In this document: one piece after another, positions 16,498 through 27,426 of the stretch
Layout of the letters: each line of letters begins with the position of its first letter
How positions within the stretch are numbered: position 1 is the first letter of the stretch
Assembly (NCBI RefSeq): GCF_900143015.1
Contig: NZ_FSRT01000001.1
Location: forward strand, 1,798,001 to 1,862,000
Direction: 5' to 3'
DNA: 64,000 nucleotides
Origin: Fibrobacter sp. UWB11
GTDB taxonomy: Bacteria > Fibrobacterota > Fibrobacteria > Fibrobacterales > Fibrobacteraceae
Notes under the pieces: generated by a model
Databases searched by the model: none
Seen by the model: the letters and a program-made list of their open reading frames with translations, nothing else
Told to the model about the DNA's origin: nothing
Program-made: the position numbers and the translations under genes

Positions 16498-17915
16498 TGC
16501 AGACTATTCAGGAACTTCAGGCTCAACTTGCTAGCGGCAGCACCACTGCCGAAAAGCTCGCACAAGCTTCCCTCGAAAAAATTGAATCTACAAAGAATTT
16601 GAACGCCTATATCTCGGTGCTGAACGACCGCGCTCTCGAACGCGCTAAGGAAAGCGACAAGCGCCGCGCCGAAGGCAAGTCTCTGGGAGCCCTCGATGGT
16701 ATCCCAGTCGCCGTGAAGGACAACATGTGCTTGACCGGCACACGCACCACCGCCGCTTCCAAGATTCTCGACAACTTTGTTGCCCCGTACACTGCAACGG
16801 CACTCGAAAAGCTCGAAGCCGCAGGCGCCATCATCGTCGGCAAGACGAACATGGACGAATTCGCCATGGGTTCCAGCAACGAAACCTCTTACTACGGCCC
16901 GGTCAAAAATCCGCTCGACGAATCCCGCGTTCCGGGTGGTTCCTCGGGTGGTTCCGCAGTCGCCGTCGCCTCTGGCACGGTTCCTTGCGCCCTCGGTTCT
17001 GACACGGGTGGATCTATCCGCCAGCCGGCAGCATGCACGGGCGTTGTCGGTTTGAAGCCAACCTACGGCCGCGTTTCCCGTTACGGTCTCCTCGCCTACG
17101 CAAGCTCACTCGACCAGATTGGTCCGTTCGGCTCCACCGTTCGCGATTGCGCAACGCTCCTCGGTGCTATTTGCGGCATTGACCCGCACGACAACACCAC
17201 AAGCACTCGCCCGACCGAAGACTTTACTGCAAAGCTCGGCACTGGCGTTAAGGGCAAGGTCATTGGCGTTCCGAAGGAATACTTTGGTGAAGGTCTCGAT
17301 GCAGAATGCAAGGCCGCCATCGAAAACATGCTTAAGAAGATGGAAGCCGAAGGCGCCACCATCAAGGAAGTGAGCCTCCCGCACATCAGCTACGCTGTGT
17401 CCAGCTATTACATCATTGCAACTGCAGAAGCAAGCTCCAACCTCAGCCGCTACGACGGCGTGCGTTACGGTTACCGCAGCCCCGAAGCTCGTAAGCTCTT
17501 CGACCTTTACGCCAAGTCCCGCAGCGAAGGTTTCGGCAAGGAAGTGCAACGCCGCATCCTCCTCGGAAGCTACGTTCTCTCCGCCGGTTTCTATGACGCT
17601 TACTACGTGCAGGCCCAAAAGGTTCGCCGCCTCATCACGGACGACTTCACCGAAGCATTCAAGACTTGCGACGTGATTGCAAGCCCGACGATGCCGGGTC
17701 TCCCGCTCAAGTGCGGCATGAACGAATCCGATCCGATGGCAGTTTACCTCTCCGACATCTACACCGTTAGCTTGAACCTCGCCGGTCTCCCGGGCGTGAG
17801 CGTTCCGTGCGGTATGGCAAGCGGCCTCCCGGTTGGCCTCCAATGGATTGGCAAGCCGTTCCAGGAAGCAGACTTGCTCAGCGTCGCCGAAGCAACCGAG
17901 CGTTTGAACAAGTAA
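16497..17915 (+). CDS. gatA: Asp-tRNA(Asn)/Glu-tRNA(Gln) amidotransferase subunit A
   Basis: A 472-residue amidase-signature enzyme. I choose the ATG at 16497 (overlapping the previous stop, GGAGA seven bases upstream) over an in-frame one at 16479 that lies inside the DUF4321 gene. The Ser-cisSer-Lys triad is visible as K74, S149 and S173 in GGSSGGSA and DTGGSIRQPA; its spacing matches characterised GatA (79/154/178). GatA releases ammonia from glutamine for GatB, which amidates mischarged Glu-tRNA(Gln) or Asp-tRNA(Asn). gatB and gatC are not in this window, so the subunits are encoded apart. Ends with a strong terminator. Confidence 0.95.
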   Translation: MQTIQELQAQLASGSTTAEKLAQASLEKIESTKNLNAYISVLNDRALERAKESDKRRAEGKSLGALDGIPVAVKDNMCLTGTRTTAASKILDNFVAPYTATALEKLEAAGAIIVGKTNMDEFAMGSSNETSYYGPVKNPLDESRVPGGSSGGSAVAVASGTVPCALGSDTGGSIRQPAACTGVVGLKPTYGRVSRYGLLAYASSLDQIGPFGSTVRDCATLLGAICGIDPHDNTTSTRPTEDFTAKLGTGVKGKVIGVPKEYFGEGLDAECKAAIENMLKKMEAEGATIKEVSLPHISYAVSSYYIIATAEASSNLSRYDGVRYGYRSPEARKLFDLYAKSRSEGFGKEVQRRILLGSYVLSAGFYDAYYVQAQKVRRLITDDFTEAFKTCDVIASPTMPGLPLKCGMNESDPMAVYLSDIYTVSLNLAGLPGVSVPCGMASGLPVGLQWIGKPFQEADLLSVAEATERLNK

Positions 17916-17934
17916 AACAAAATTATACGAGAAG

Positions 17935-17958
17935 CGGCGCCCACGAGGCGCCGTTTTT
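17935..17958 (+). terminator. Rho-independent terminator after gatA
   Basis: CGGCGCC (17935-17941) and GGCGCCG (17947-17953) form a perfect 7-bp stem around CACGA, followed by five T. It also touches the end of the convergent expansin gene, but the minus-strand side lacks a T run. Confidence 0.85.
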
Positions 17959-19047
17959 CTATTCCTTCCGATGTTCGTACAGATAAAGGTTCGCCTCAGG
18001 CACCGCAAGCTCCGAGCCCTTGATAATCCACTCGTCATCCGTGCCGGTGCGGTATGTCACTACGACGCGATAGCGGTTATCCGTCTTGAGCACAGCCACA
18101 GGAACCGTCCAGAAGTTTTCCGTCCCGACGACCATTTCAAGCATGTAGTCTTCGTCGCTATCCATTCCCTGAATCGCAATTTTCTTGACCATATCCTTGG
18201 GATTGCGCACTTGAATAATGCTCCAGAATTCGCTTGCGCCTTCCTTGACCCAAATGGACGTGGAATCGCCCCACACGCCTTCGACACCTTCGCAGCTCAC
18301 GAATTCCCATTCGCCGTAATAGCGACCGACCTGAATTCCCATGATATCGCTAGCGGGCGCACCGCCCAAATCCACGCCGCAGTTCGCATCCGGGCAACGG
18401 TCTGTAATACGCACTGTCACTTCTTTCCAACCATCCGGCGTTTTGGCCTTCACATGAACGCAGCCGCCACAAGCTGCACCGCCATCCCACGGGCCTTTAT
18501 CATCGCCCGGAGAAACATTCACATGGATTGCCGCATAATACCGGATATTCGTCTGTCCGTAATTGCAGGCGCCACCGAGACTCGTTTCTTTCGCAGTGAT
18601 GCTCCCGTAAGTCGTCACGGAGCCCTTACCGCCATTTTCCACAAGCGTCGGGTCTGCCGCCGTATAGCTATCGCAGTTCGTGCAGACACCACTGTCCGAT
18701 GATTCCGTAGACTTTTCAGAAGAAAATGATTCCGCGACCTTCTCGGAGGACGAAGATTGCGCAGGTTTCACCGAAGATGAACTTGCAAACTTTTCCGAAC
18801 TAGAGCTTGCGACATTTTTCGCAGACGAGGATTCCGCGGACTTTACTGACGATGAACTTGCAGGCACTTTTACAGAACTCGACAGCGCAACCGATGAACT
18901 CGATTTCTCCGAAGACGAAGAACCCTCACCCACAGCAACCGGCGAACCATCAGACGAATCGCCACACGCCACAAAAACAAACGGAACCGCAAGCGAACCT
19001 GCGAACACCGCCGCCAACAACAATCTCGAACGCAACCTATAATTCAT
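17959..19047 (-). CDS. Expansin-like lipoprotein with Ser-rich linker
   Basis: A 362-residue surface lipoprotein. A leader with lipobox FVAC (Cys28) is followed by a Ser-rich linker (about 42-118). Then come a double-psi beta-barrel expansin domain 1 (about 125-255: GSVTTYGS, GGACNYG, and ITDRCP with the conserved Asp216, then VDLGGAPASDIMG) and an expansin C-terminal carbohydrate-binding domain (about 260-355). Six or more cysteines probably pair. Expansins loosen non-covalent cellulose/xyloglucan contacts without hydrolysis, and Asp216 corresponds to the Asp needed for activity in bacterial expansins. In a fibre degrader this would help open plant walls. Single-gene unit. Confidence 0.85.
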   Translation of the reverse strand: MNYRLRSRLLLAAVFAGSLAVPFVFVACGDSSDGSPVAVGEGSSSSEKSSSSVALSSSVKVPASSSSVKSAESSSAKNVASSSSEKFASSSSVKPAQSSSSEKVAESFSSEKSTESSDSGVCTNCDSYTAADPTLVENGGKGSVTTYGSITAKETSLGGACNYGQTNIRYYAAIHVNVSPGDDKGPWDGGAACGGCVHVKAKTPDGWKEVTVRITDRCPDANCGVDLGGAPASDIMGIQVGRYYGEWEFVSCEGVEGVWGDSTSIWVKEGASEFWSIIQVRNPKDMVKKIAIQGMDSDEDYMLEMVVGTENFWTVPVAVLKTDNRYRVVVTYRTGTDDEWIIKGSELAVPEANLYLYEHRKE

Positions 19048-19086
19048 AAAAAAGTCTACCTTGCTGTCATGCTCTTAATATACATC

Positions 19087-19112
19087 AAAAAACGCAGCCT
19101 GGCGAAGCTGCG
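19087..19112 (-). terminator. Rho-independent terminator of the 19122-19871 gene
   Basis: On the minus strand CGCAGC (19112-19107), loop TTCGCCAG, GCTGCG (19098-19093) and six T (19092-19087). It starts about 10 bases past the stop of the lipoprotein gene. Confidence 0.8.
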
Positions 19113-19121
19113 TTTGCTTAT

Positions 19122-19871
19122 TTAAAACTGCGCGATTGGAGTTTTGTCTATCGCATGTAAAACCAAGTCTCGTAAAACATTTACCCAATCATGTTCAATT
19201 ACAGTTTCCTTAGAACACTGATCTTCTTCCAAGCGTCCAAAATCCATTCGTTTTCCGGCCTTTGCATCGTAAAATGCGTACGAAGCCGATATCTTGACGC
19301 AATTGTTTGTTCGATACCCCATGACAGCGATCGGAAACGCAGGTGTACCAAGTCCCGAATTATAAAGACTTAAGTTCTGATAAGACTTCATTTCTATGCT
19401 ATCTAAAATCATATAGACTTCGGCATCAGACATGGAAGCCGGTTTCGAGACACGAAGAGAATCGCCATCAAGCAGTTCATCAGAATATAAGACGTTATCC
19501 TTCGAAATTTTTTCCACCGTATAATGCACATTCGAATTGAATTTAAGCGTATTGTCCACATTACTCGAGAACCACTCCGACAATTTTTTCATATTTTCGG
19601 ATATCATGAGCGTGTCTCTAGAACCTGCCGTTGTTCCAGGAACAGCGATTTCACTCGTACTTGCATAGTACCACGGAAAAACAGTCCACTCATTAGAGCC
19701 ATCAGAATCTTTTTCTTTATTCAAAATTTCTGGCGTGGTAAACACCACCTTCAAACTAGATGGCTTTTGCGTCCACGAAGCATCCTTGTGCTGTTTAGAA
19801 CCCGAGCAACCGACAAAAGCCATACCAAACACGGCCATTACAACGAACAATTTAAAACATCTCATTTTCAA
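19122..19871 (-). CDS. Unknown lipoprotein
   Basis: A 249-residue predicted lipoprotein with lipobox VGCS (Cys22). The mature part starts with a short polar linker, and I recognise no domain. There is a hydrophobic SAEVYMILDS-like strand (SDAEVYMILDSIEM) and a paired-strand stretch near IAVMGYRTNNCVKISASYAFYDA that looks like an outer-membrane-associated beta/alpha fold of the kind seen in lipoproteins of envelope-maintenance systems, but this is only an impression. It has its own terminator and lies downstream of guaB, whose terminator separates the two. Function unknown. Confidence 0.6.
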   Translation of the reverse strand: MKMRCFKLFVVMAVFGMAFVGCSGSKQHKDASWTQKPSSLKVVFTTPEILNKEKDSDGSNEWTVFPWYYASTSEIAVPGTTAGSRDTLMISENMKKLSEWFSSNVDNTLKFNSNVHYTVEKISKDNVLYSDELLDGDSLRVSKPASMSDAEVYMILDSIEMKSYQNLSLYNSGLGTPAFPIAVMGYRTNNCVKISASYAFYDAKAGKRMDFGRLEEDQCSKETVIEHDWVNVLRDLVLHAIDKTPIAQF

Positions 19872-19900
19872 CTCCTTCTAAAATTTGTTTTAAACAATAT

Positions 19901-19932
19901 AAAAAATCCGGTACGCATTTTGCGCATCGGAT
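19901..19932 (-). terminator. Rho-independent terminator of guaB
   Basis: On the minus strand ATCCG (19932-19928) and CGGAT (19910-19906) pair, with an inner CGCA/TGCG helix (19924-19921 with 19917-19914), followed by a T run (19906-19901) and AT-rich DNA. It is about 50 bases after the guaB stop. Confidence 0.7.
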
Positions 19933-19948
19933 TAAAGTTTTTGATATG

Positions 19949-19978
19949 GCGCCCCCGCAACAAGTGCGTGGTGACATC
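19949..19978. repeat. Family C intergenic repeat after guaB
   Basis: GGCGCCCCCGCAACAAGT and GCGTGGTGACATC reproduce the layout of the 3321 copy (GCGACCCCGGAACAAGT ... GGGGTGACATT). The palindrome here is imperfect. It lies directly behind the guaB stop codon at 19985. Confidence 0.55.
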
Positions 19979-19984
19979 AAACGA

Positions 19985-21490
<1,506 letters not shown>

Positions 21491-21587
21491 CTAGCTCTAA
21501 GCCCCTAGAAATATGTAAAAAAGAGCATAAGCAAGGCGAGCAAGCCACAAGACAAGAATCAATAGGCTCGGCAAGGACTACAGGATA

Positions 21588-22532
21588 TTAATCCGACTCG
21601 CACATTTGACTCCGCAAAACGACAACATCTTCTACGGATAGACCAGAATAGTCTGCAATTTCAGCATCAGACAACTTGCCTGCGACAACCATTTTCTTGG
21701 CTATTTCACGATTTCGATCGGAAATACGTTCTTCAATCTTTGCGTTGATTTCCGTCGCGAATTCCTTGAAAATGCCCGGCACCATGACATTGTGATCCCA
21801 TTTTTCGTGATGCATACGCTGATAAGCCTCTAATTCCTTTTTTGAAAAGTTAGACACTTTCGAACTTTCCGTCAACTGTTGAAACTTGGACTCGTTCAAC
21901 TCTTCGGGGAGTTCCTTGAGGCGGTTCAAGTAACGGAAGAAGAACAGCCATTTGCTTAAATCACTGGATGTTTTCTCAATGAAAAACGGAACCTTAGAAA
22001 GCTCAATTATAGCATAGTTGTATGTATCCATAACTTGTTTGCCTGTTTCCAAATCTGTCACGGCGGCACGGTGAACAGCATTTTCGTCATCAAAAACATG
22101 AATACGAGTCAACGCGATTACGTATGTCGGCTGAACATCGTAATTCCACTCTTCACCAGGTTCGGCCTGATTGGCCACCAGCTCACTCGCATAGAAAGCC
22201 AGACGCTTCATAAAATTATCCATCTCGCGAATTTGCACCTCAATCTCAATCAAATTACCCATATCGTCTTTACAGTGCAAATCGAAAATTGCCGTGCGAG
22301 ATTCTTTGCTACCACTCAGATTCTTTGCGACATTGCGAGTCCACACGTTTTTGATTGGCCGCTTAAGCTGCGGTTCAAGCAGGTCATTCAGCAGGTTGAT
22401 GAGATTGTTGCGGCTAGTGGGCTTGTCCGGATCGAATGCTTTCTTGAACGCCAAATCAATAAGAAGATTTGCGAAGGGACTCTTCTCGCCCGGTTTCACG
22501 ATACAGTCCTTGAGGGACTTACGTTCTTTCAT
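21588..22532 (-). CDS. Rpn-family PD-(D/E)XK nuclease-like protein
   Basis: A 314-residue member of the Rpn/transposase_31-like group (PF12784 type, often named 'PD-(D/E)XK nuclease family transposase'). Family features: NLLIDLAFKKAF near the N-terminus, the nuclease core FDLHCKDD ... IEIEVQ (about 83-100, Asp and Glu-x-Gln of the active site), MKRLAFYASEL, and the helical C-terminal tail with AKKMVVAGKLSDAEIADYSGLS. Related Rpn proteins are DNA endonucleases that promote RecA-independent recombination; many copies occur in host-associated anaerobes. No inverted repeats are evident at its ends, so it need not be a moving element. It sits beside the restriction genes. Confidence 0.8.
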   Translation of the reverse strand: MKERKSLKDCIVKPGEKSPFANLLIDLAFKKAFDPDKPTSRNNLINLLNDLLEPQLKRPIKNVWTRNVAKNLSGSKESRTAIFDLHCKDDMGNLIEIEVQIREMDNFMKRLAFYASELVANQAEPGEEWNYDVQPTYVIALTRIHVFDDENAVHRAAVTDLETGKQVMDTYNYAIIELSKVPFFIEKTSSDLSKWLFFFRYLNRLKELPEELNESKFQQLTESSKVSNFSKKELEAYQRMHHEKWDHNVMVPGIFKEFATEINAKIEERISDRNREIAKKMVVAGKLSDAEIADYSGLSVEDVVVLRSQMCESD

Positions 22533-22685
22533 CTTTCACTCCTTCCTCGCAGACAAGCGTAAAACAGCGAGGCATTTAAATAGTGCTTACCATAAAATGA
22601 ACATTTGTTCACTACATAATATAAATTAGGAAATTGCGATTGTCAAGAGGTCTAAATCTTTTTCCGCAATTTAGGCAACATTAAA

Positions 22686-22706
22686 GCCTCTCAAGATTTG
22701 AGAGGC
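22686..22706. terminator. Hairpin between the Rpn and res genes, possible terminator
   Basis: GCCTCTCAA (22686-22694) and TTGAGAGGC (22698-22706) form a 9-bp perfect stem with a three-base loop. On the minus strand it is followed by TTTAATG, a poor T run, and it lies 120 bases past the res stop. The rest of the 22533-22825 gap is AT-rich without a frame. Confidence 0.4.
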
Positions 22707-22825
22707 CTTAAGCTTGATTATTCGTTTAATATAAACTCTTATACATTTTTGCAATATGTTTTGAGCAAAAATCGTTTTTTATGAAAAATCCACAGGTTCA
22801 AATACTGCGGACTTTTAAATCAGCT

Positions 22826-25543
22826 CTACACCTGATACGCTTTACTCATCTCTTCTGAATTACTCGCCTTCATTTGTATCACAAACTCCTGCAATATCAT
22901 GTCAGCCAAGTCATCTGGGATGAACACATACTCCATTTGACTGAGCGAAGCCATCTGCTTTGCATACTCTTCTTTAGCACGTGTAGAGGGAGCATTTATT
23001 AAATGACGTCCCTTAATTTCAACGATGTAGAATTTACCTTCATTATCCTCTATTAAGAAATCAGGATAATACGAGCGAAGCGAATGCGATTCCGGATCGA
23101 TATAATGCACATAAAAATTAGATTGACCATTTGTAAGCATACCCGTAAACCAAATGTGCTTTATTTGGCGATTGTTAAAAAGATTGCGATCAAAAAACTT
23201 TCGTTCAGGACCGGAATCAAAGCCGTACCCAGATAAATCAAAGCTTTTTTTGTTGCCATCCATCTGATTAAAAGCATTATAGCGAGCCGATACATCCGAT
23301 ATGAATTTATCATCACTAAATCGCATAGTGTAATATGCAGTATCTTCGTCAACACCATTCTTAGGAGGATCTTTTACAATATACTTGACGACTTCCTTGA
23401 TTTCACCCGGTTCATATTTAACACTATAAATTTGTTCAAAAAGCTTCGGTACAACAAAATCATAAAGAATTTCATTAGCGTAATTCACTTTCTCCAGAAT
23501 TTTATCTATTCCATCTGTCGATTTTTCCAAAAGTTTCCGAATTTCACTTGGGGGGAATAAAATTCCCGAAGACTCGTGTTGAGTTAAATAAAGCGAGATT
23601 TCAGCCACAAGGCTATACGGAGTAAATGTTCTGTCAACAGAACTGCGAATTTCTTTACGAATCGTTGCAGAATCAATGTTACTTAGAGAATGTGTTCCAA
23701 CGGTTTTACGCCAATTATCAAAATCGAAGGATTCATCAAAGATGGTATAAGTTTCAACCTGCTTCGGTTCAACTTTAAATGTTGAAATCTGTTCCATCAT
23801 TTTAACAGGAACCTTTTTGCGAACATAGATTCGACGTTCTTTTGCTGTATCTTCGTTTTTATGAGTAAGGTCATTGACAGTCATTCTGAAATTACATTCC
23901 AATTCATTTTGCAGAATAGCAAGATTTTCACTCGACAAGCAAACAAGACCTTTCTGCTGCAATTCCGTAATTGAACGCAAGCAACGCATCGTAGCCTGTA
24001 AAACAAAGATGGTACTATTGGGTTTTCGATACAGAGCGACCGAGAACAGCGAGCGGCAATTCCATCCTTCCTTACCCTTACCAACAAGCAAAATAAATTG
24101 TTTTTGCGATTTGACCGTATCAAGCAACTTGAATTCTCGCAAATCATCCGATTTAGTAACCTTATCGTCACCGACATTCACAAGAATTGAATCAAGTGAA
24201 AGGTTATGCTTTATAAGCGCTTTTTCAACAGCAGGTTTTAAGTCGTTCGTCAATTCATCAATGGTATTGGCAAAGAATGCCATCTTCGGGAGCATACCCT
24301 CATAACGTTTGAATACTCCTTTTTCATTTGCATGTTGAGCAACAAACAAATCAATAGATTTATCAATAAATGTTCCACTCTTTACATTATCGTAATCCTT
24401 GATATCAACTTCCTTGAGGTAGCGATTATCGATAGCACTTCGCAATCCATATTCATAGACAACTTCAGGCATAAGCTGATTATCGACATAAGGCGTTCCA
24501 GTAAAGTTATAGCACGCCACCACCTTGGAGCCACTGCGTTCCAATTCCTTCGCCAAATTATCAATCGTCAGTCTAAGACTAGTGTCCTTACTGCGATCAA
24601 GCATATCATTTTTTAGCGACTTACCGAATGCATGGTGAGCTTCATCTACATAAATGCCAAGTTGTTTCAACCGAGTAATCTTGACATAGCGTTGATTCGC
24701 GGTCAATTCCGTTTCATCAAGTTGGTATAAATCGGCATTTGGATTATTTTCCATCGCAGTTTCCCAACTTTCCTTAAAAAGCAAAACACCCGCCGAATCT
24801 TCCTTATGCTTCTTTTTCAAGATGATTTTTTGACTCGTTGAAATAATCACGTTGAAATCGGAGCCGTCCATTGTCGAAAGAGTGATTCCATCGTCTTCCA
24901 AGAAATGGAACTTTAGAATGGTATCTAGCGTGTGAGCGTATTCGGCAGCAAAGATTTTTGACTTATCAAATGTGAGTATTTCCTTGAGCGATTGCAACAC
25001 CGTTGTATCTGGAGCTAGCACCAAAACATTATGACAGAAGCGCTCATCTTTCGGAAACTTTTTCGCCAAAAGGAACTCATAGAATATGCAAAGAGCCATA
25101 AGAATGGTTTTGCCTGTTCCCATCGTAAGCGAAAAAATGTAGTTCGAATAAACTTGCCGCAAATTTTGAAGCTGTAATATAGCAGGTTCAATAACCTTCG
25201 CATCGGAAATTCGACGCAACTCATCTTCTTCGGCAAAAAGGTCAGTTGCCCCAGAATCCGTCAAATGCGTATTCTGAATTTGGAATTTACCCTGATTATG
25301 CCGCCAGTCATTAAACAAGTCAAACAACTTGGGGTTACCCAAATACTCCTTAAGGAACACATAGATTTCAAAAGCTTCGTATTGAGGCTTACGCAAAAAT
25401 GCACCCGGATTTTCGGGATTGGCATGAGCAAGAATCCGTCGTGTCAGCACGGTGTATTCTTTCTTGATTTCAGACTTGTTCGCGGAATAAAAATTCCAAA
25501 GGTATTTGTAGAACGGGAGTTCCACTTTATTTTTCTTGGCCAT
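22826..25543 (-). CDS. Type III restriction endonuclease, Res subunit
   Basis: A 905-residue Res subunit. It is a superfamily 2 helicase-like translocase with Walker A MGTGKT (141-146), DEAH box (300-303) and the TGTPY motif, followed by a C-terminal PD-(D/E)XK nuclease with PD (827-828) and EIK (842-844). Type III enzymes are Res/Mod complexes that move along or diffuse on DNA and cut when two unmodified sites are met; they act as phage defence. The gene starts 8 bases after mod with GGGGGAG ahead of the ATG, so the subunits are co-translated. All catalytic motifs are intact. Codon and base use are more AT-rich than the surrounding housekeeping genes. Confidence 0.92.
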   Translation of the reverse strand: MAKKNKVELPFYKYLWNFYSANKSEIKKEYTVLTRRILAHANPENPGAFLRKPQYEAFEIYVFLKEYLGNPKLFDLFNDWRHNQGKFQIQNTHLTDSGATDLFAEEDELRRISDAKVIEPAILQLQNLRQVYSNYIFSLTMGTGKTILMALCIFYEFLLAKKFPKDERFCHNVLVLAPDTTVLQSLKEILTFDKSKIFAAEYAHTLDTILKFHFLEDDGITLSTMDGSDFNVIISTSQKIILKKKHKEDSAGVLLFKESWETAMENNPNADLYQLDETELTANQRYVKITRLKQLGIYVDEAHHAFGKSLKNDMLDRSKDTSLRLTIDNLAKELERSGSKVVACYNFTGTPYVDNQLMPEVVYEYGLRSAIDNRYLKEVDIKDYDNVKSGTFIDKSIDLFVAQHANEKGVFKRYEGMLPKMAFFANTIDELTNDLKPAVEKALIKHNLSLDSILVNVGDDKVTKSDDLREFKLLDTVKSQKQFILLVGKGKEGWNCRSLFSVALYRKPNSTIFVLQATMRCLRSITELQQKGLVCLSSENLAILQNELECNFRMTVNDLTHKNEDTAKERRIYVRKKVPVKMMEQISTFKVEPKQVETYTIFDESFDFDNWRKTVGTHSLSNIDSATIRKEIRSSVDRTFTPYSLVAEISLYLTQHESSGILFPPSEIRKLLEKSTDGIDKILEKVNYANEILYDFVVPKLFEQIYSVKYEPGEIKEVVKYIVKDPPKNGVDEDTAYYTMRFSDDKFISDVSARYNAFNQMDGNKKSFDLSGYGFDSGPERKFFDRNLFNNRQIKHIWFTGMLTNGQSNFYVHYIDPESHSLRSYYPDFLIEDNEGKFYIVEIKGRHLINAPSTRAKEEYAKQMASLSQMEYVFIPDDLADMILQEFVIQMKASNSEEMSKAYQV

Positions 25544-25551
25544 ATCTCCCC

Positions 25552-27372
25552 CTACACTTCAAAAGTTCCTTCCCAGCTTTCACTCAGAAGGTCAGTAATT
25601 TTCACATGGATGCTACCCGCACCTTGCGGAATCTCGTACTCACCCTTGACCATCTCATTTTTCGCAGGAACATCGGTAATTGCAGGCGAAAATGTAGTAC
25701 CATCGTAATTCCAGTCAATCATGATGGAATCCACAAGTTCACGCCAATCTTCAACATCTTGGCATTCGATGGAAAGCTTCTGCAAAAGGTTCATCGGGTA
25801 GAATTCCTTGACGGTCAACTTACCTTTTGTCAACTTGATGTAGGCATCGGAATCACGTTTGAATGTCAAATCCTTCTTATCTCGAAGAATATCGACGATT
25901 TCCAAATCCACCTTAAAACCGAGTTTCTGCATTTCTTCAAGGAATAAAGCCTTAAGATTAGGATCGTGGCCCATGCAGACAAAAGTAATCTGCTCAATGG
26001 GCTTATTCGGTGTTTCAGCCTGACGACGAGTCCAGTCGGCAATATCAATATTATTTACGATTTTAGAGAATTCGGCAGCCGTTGCGATGCGATTGATCCC
26101 AAGAATGGCAACCATACGGCCATCAAGTTCCGCATCCCAAAGATTATTCTCAGGCAAGGCCTGCATTCCCAAAGCCTCAATAATAAGACGTTTGGCTTCA
26201 AGTTCATTACGGAAGAAATCGTAGTCATTTACATTATAGACTTCGAAACCAGTGTAGCAAGGGAGTTGATTTTTTTCATCCGTCATTCCCGCCTTTGCAC
26301 ATTCTTTTACTCGATTGACAAGGCGTTTTGTCGTGGTTTGAATTGCACCGAGGTTGATATCGGCACCAAGGAACTTGCGACCGAGTTTCATGGCAACAGC
26401 TTGGGTTGTTCCACTACCCATAAAACAGTCAAAGACAATATCGCCGGGATTAGATGAAGCCTTGATAATTCGTTCTAAAAGAGCTTCAGGTTTTTGAGTG
26501 GGATATGATACATTTTCAGGACTTTTAGGATCAACAACCTTTATATACCATACAGATCCAAGAACAGAACCTTTAAAATCAACGATAATATCTTTGCCTT
26601 TAGGTTTTCTCCCATTATTTTTTTCAAACTGATTCACATAAGTCGTAAATCTTGAATCATGATATGGAGCATTATCTGCATAAATTCTATTATTTACAAC
26701 ATAATCATACCATCGATTATAATTAACGCCACCTGAAATATCATCATCATTCAAAACATTAAACTTGTAGTTTGGAGATTTTGAAAAAAACAGCAAAGAA
26801 TTATGCCTTCTAGGAAACCAAGAATCAGAATTGACCCAAGCACCTTGATTTTCCCATATAATTTCGTTTCTAAAATTATTTGCACCAAAAATTTCTTCCA
26901 AAATATTTCTAAGAACATGGCTTCTATGCCAATCACAATGCAAATAAATACTTCCGGTATCACTCAGCAATTCCCTGCATAAAATCAGTCTTTCATACAT
27001 GAACTGCAAATATTCATCATTCGTCCAAATATCACCATACTGTTTTTCTTCAAAGTTACTGGAATCGCTTTCGGCCTTTTTGCCACGGAGTGCAATGGTC
27101 TTCTTGTAATCAGCCTTGCTATCAAACGGCGGGTCAATATAAATCAAGTTTACCTGGCCGCGGTATTCTTTGAGCAAATGACTCATTACCTGCAAGTTGT
27201 CGCCCCAATAGAGCTTGTTCATCCATCCATCTTCGTCAGGTTCGCCGTATGTTTCCTTCAACTGTGCTGGATAATAAGGCGTTCCTGTAAAGGGACGTTT
27301 GCCTCTCCAGCGAAGTTCTGGATAACCCTTGATAGGTTCTGCAAATTTGTATGTTTCTTGTTCCTTGCTCAT
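25552..27372 (-). CDS. Type III DNA methyltransferase, Mod subunit
   Basis: A 606-residue beta-class amino-methyltransferase. The catalytic motif comes first, DPPF (80-83), in NLIYIDPPF. The SAM-binding motif CFMGSGTT (316-323) comes later, after the variable target-recognition region (about 170-285). This order is typical of type III Mod, which methylates adenine (N6) in the recognition site and guides Res. It lies between the helicase-nuclease gene and res, spaced 54 and 8 bases. The target-recognition part is the most AT-rich section of the gene, consistent with exchange of specificity. No simple-sequence repeat suggesting phase variation is seen. Confidence 0.9.
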   Translation of the reverse strand: MSKEQETYKFAEPIKGYPELRWRGKRPFTGTPYYPAQLKETYGEPDEDGWMNKLYWGDNLQVMSHLLKEYRGQVNLIYIDPPFDSKADYKKTIALRGKKAESDSSNFEEKQYGDIWTNDEYLQFMYERLILCRELLSDTGSIYLHCDWHRSHVLRNILEEIFGANNFRNEIIWENQGAWVNSDSWFPRRHNSLLFFSKSPNYKFNVLNDDDISGGVNYNRWYDYVVNNRIYADNAPYHDSRFTTYVNQFEKNNGRKPKGKDIIVDFKGSVLGSVWYIKVVDPKSPENVSYPTQKPEALLERIIKASSNPGDIVFDCFMGSGTTQAVAMKLGRKFLGADINLGAIQTTTKRLVNRVKECAKAGMTDEKNQLPCYTGFEVYNVNDYDFFRNELEAKRLIIEALGMQALPENNLWDAELDGRMVAILGINRIATAAEFSKIVNNIDIADWTRRQAETPNKPIEQITFVCMGHDPNLKALFLEEMQKLGFKVDLEIVDILRDKKDLTFKRDSDAYIKLTKGKLTVKEFYPMNLLQKLSIECQDVEDWRELVDSIMIDWNYDGTTFSPAITDVPAKNEMVKGEYEIPQGAGSIHVKITDLLSESWEGTFEV

Positions 27373-27426
27373 ATTCTGTTCCTTCTATTAAAAACTCTTT
27401 TATTTCTTCGGTAAGCTCAGAGCCTA

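Noticed and set aside
17106-18038. Open frame of 310 codons antisense to gatA
   Set aside because: It overlaps all of the gatA C-terminal half and the terminator and has no recognisable domain. It comes from high-GC codon positions of gatA.
21588-22532. Insertion sequence
   Set aside because: The protein belongs to a group often labelled transposase, but I see no terminal inverted repeats or target duplication around it. Rpn-type nuclease is the better call.
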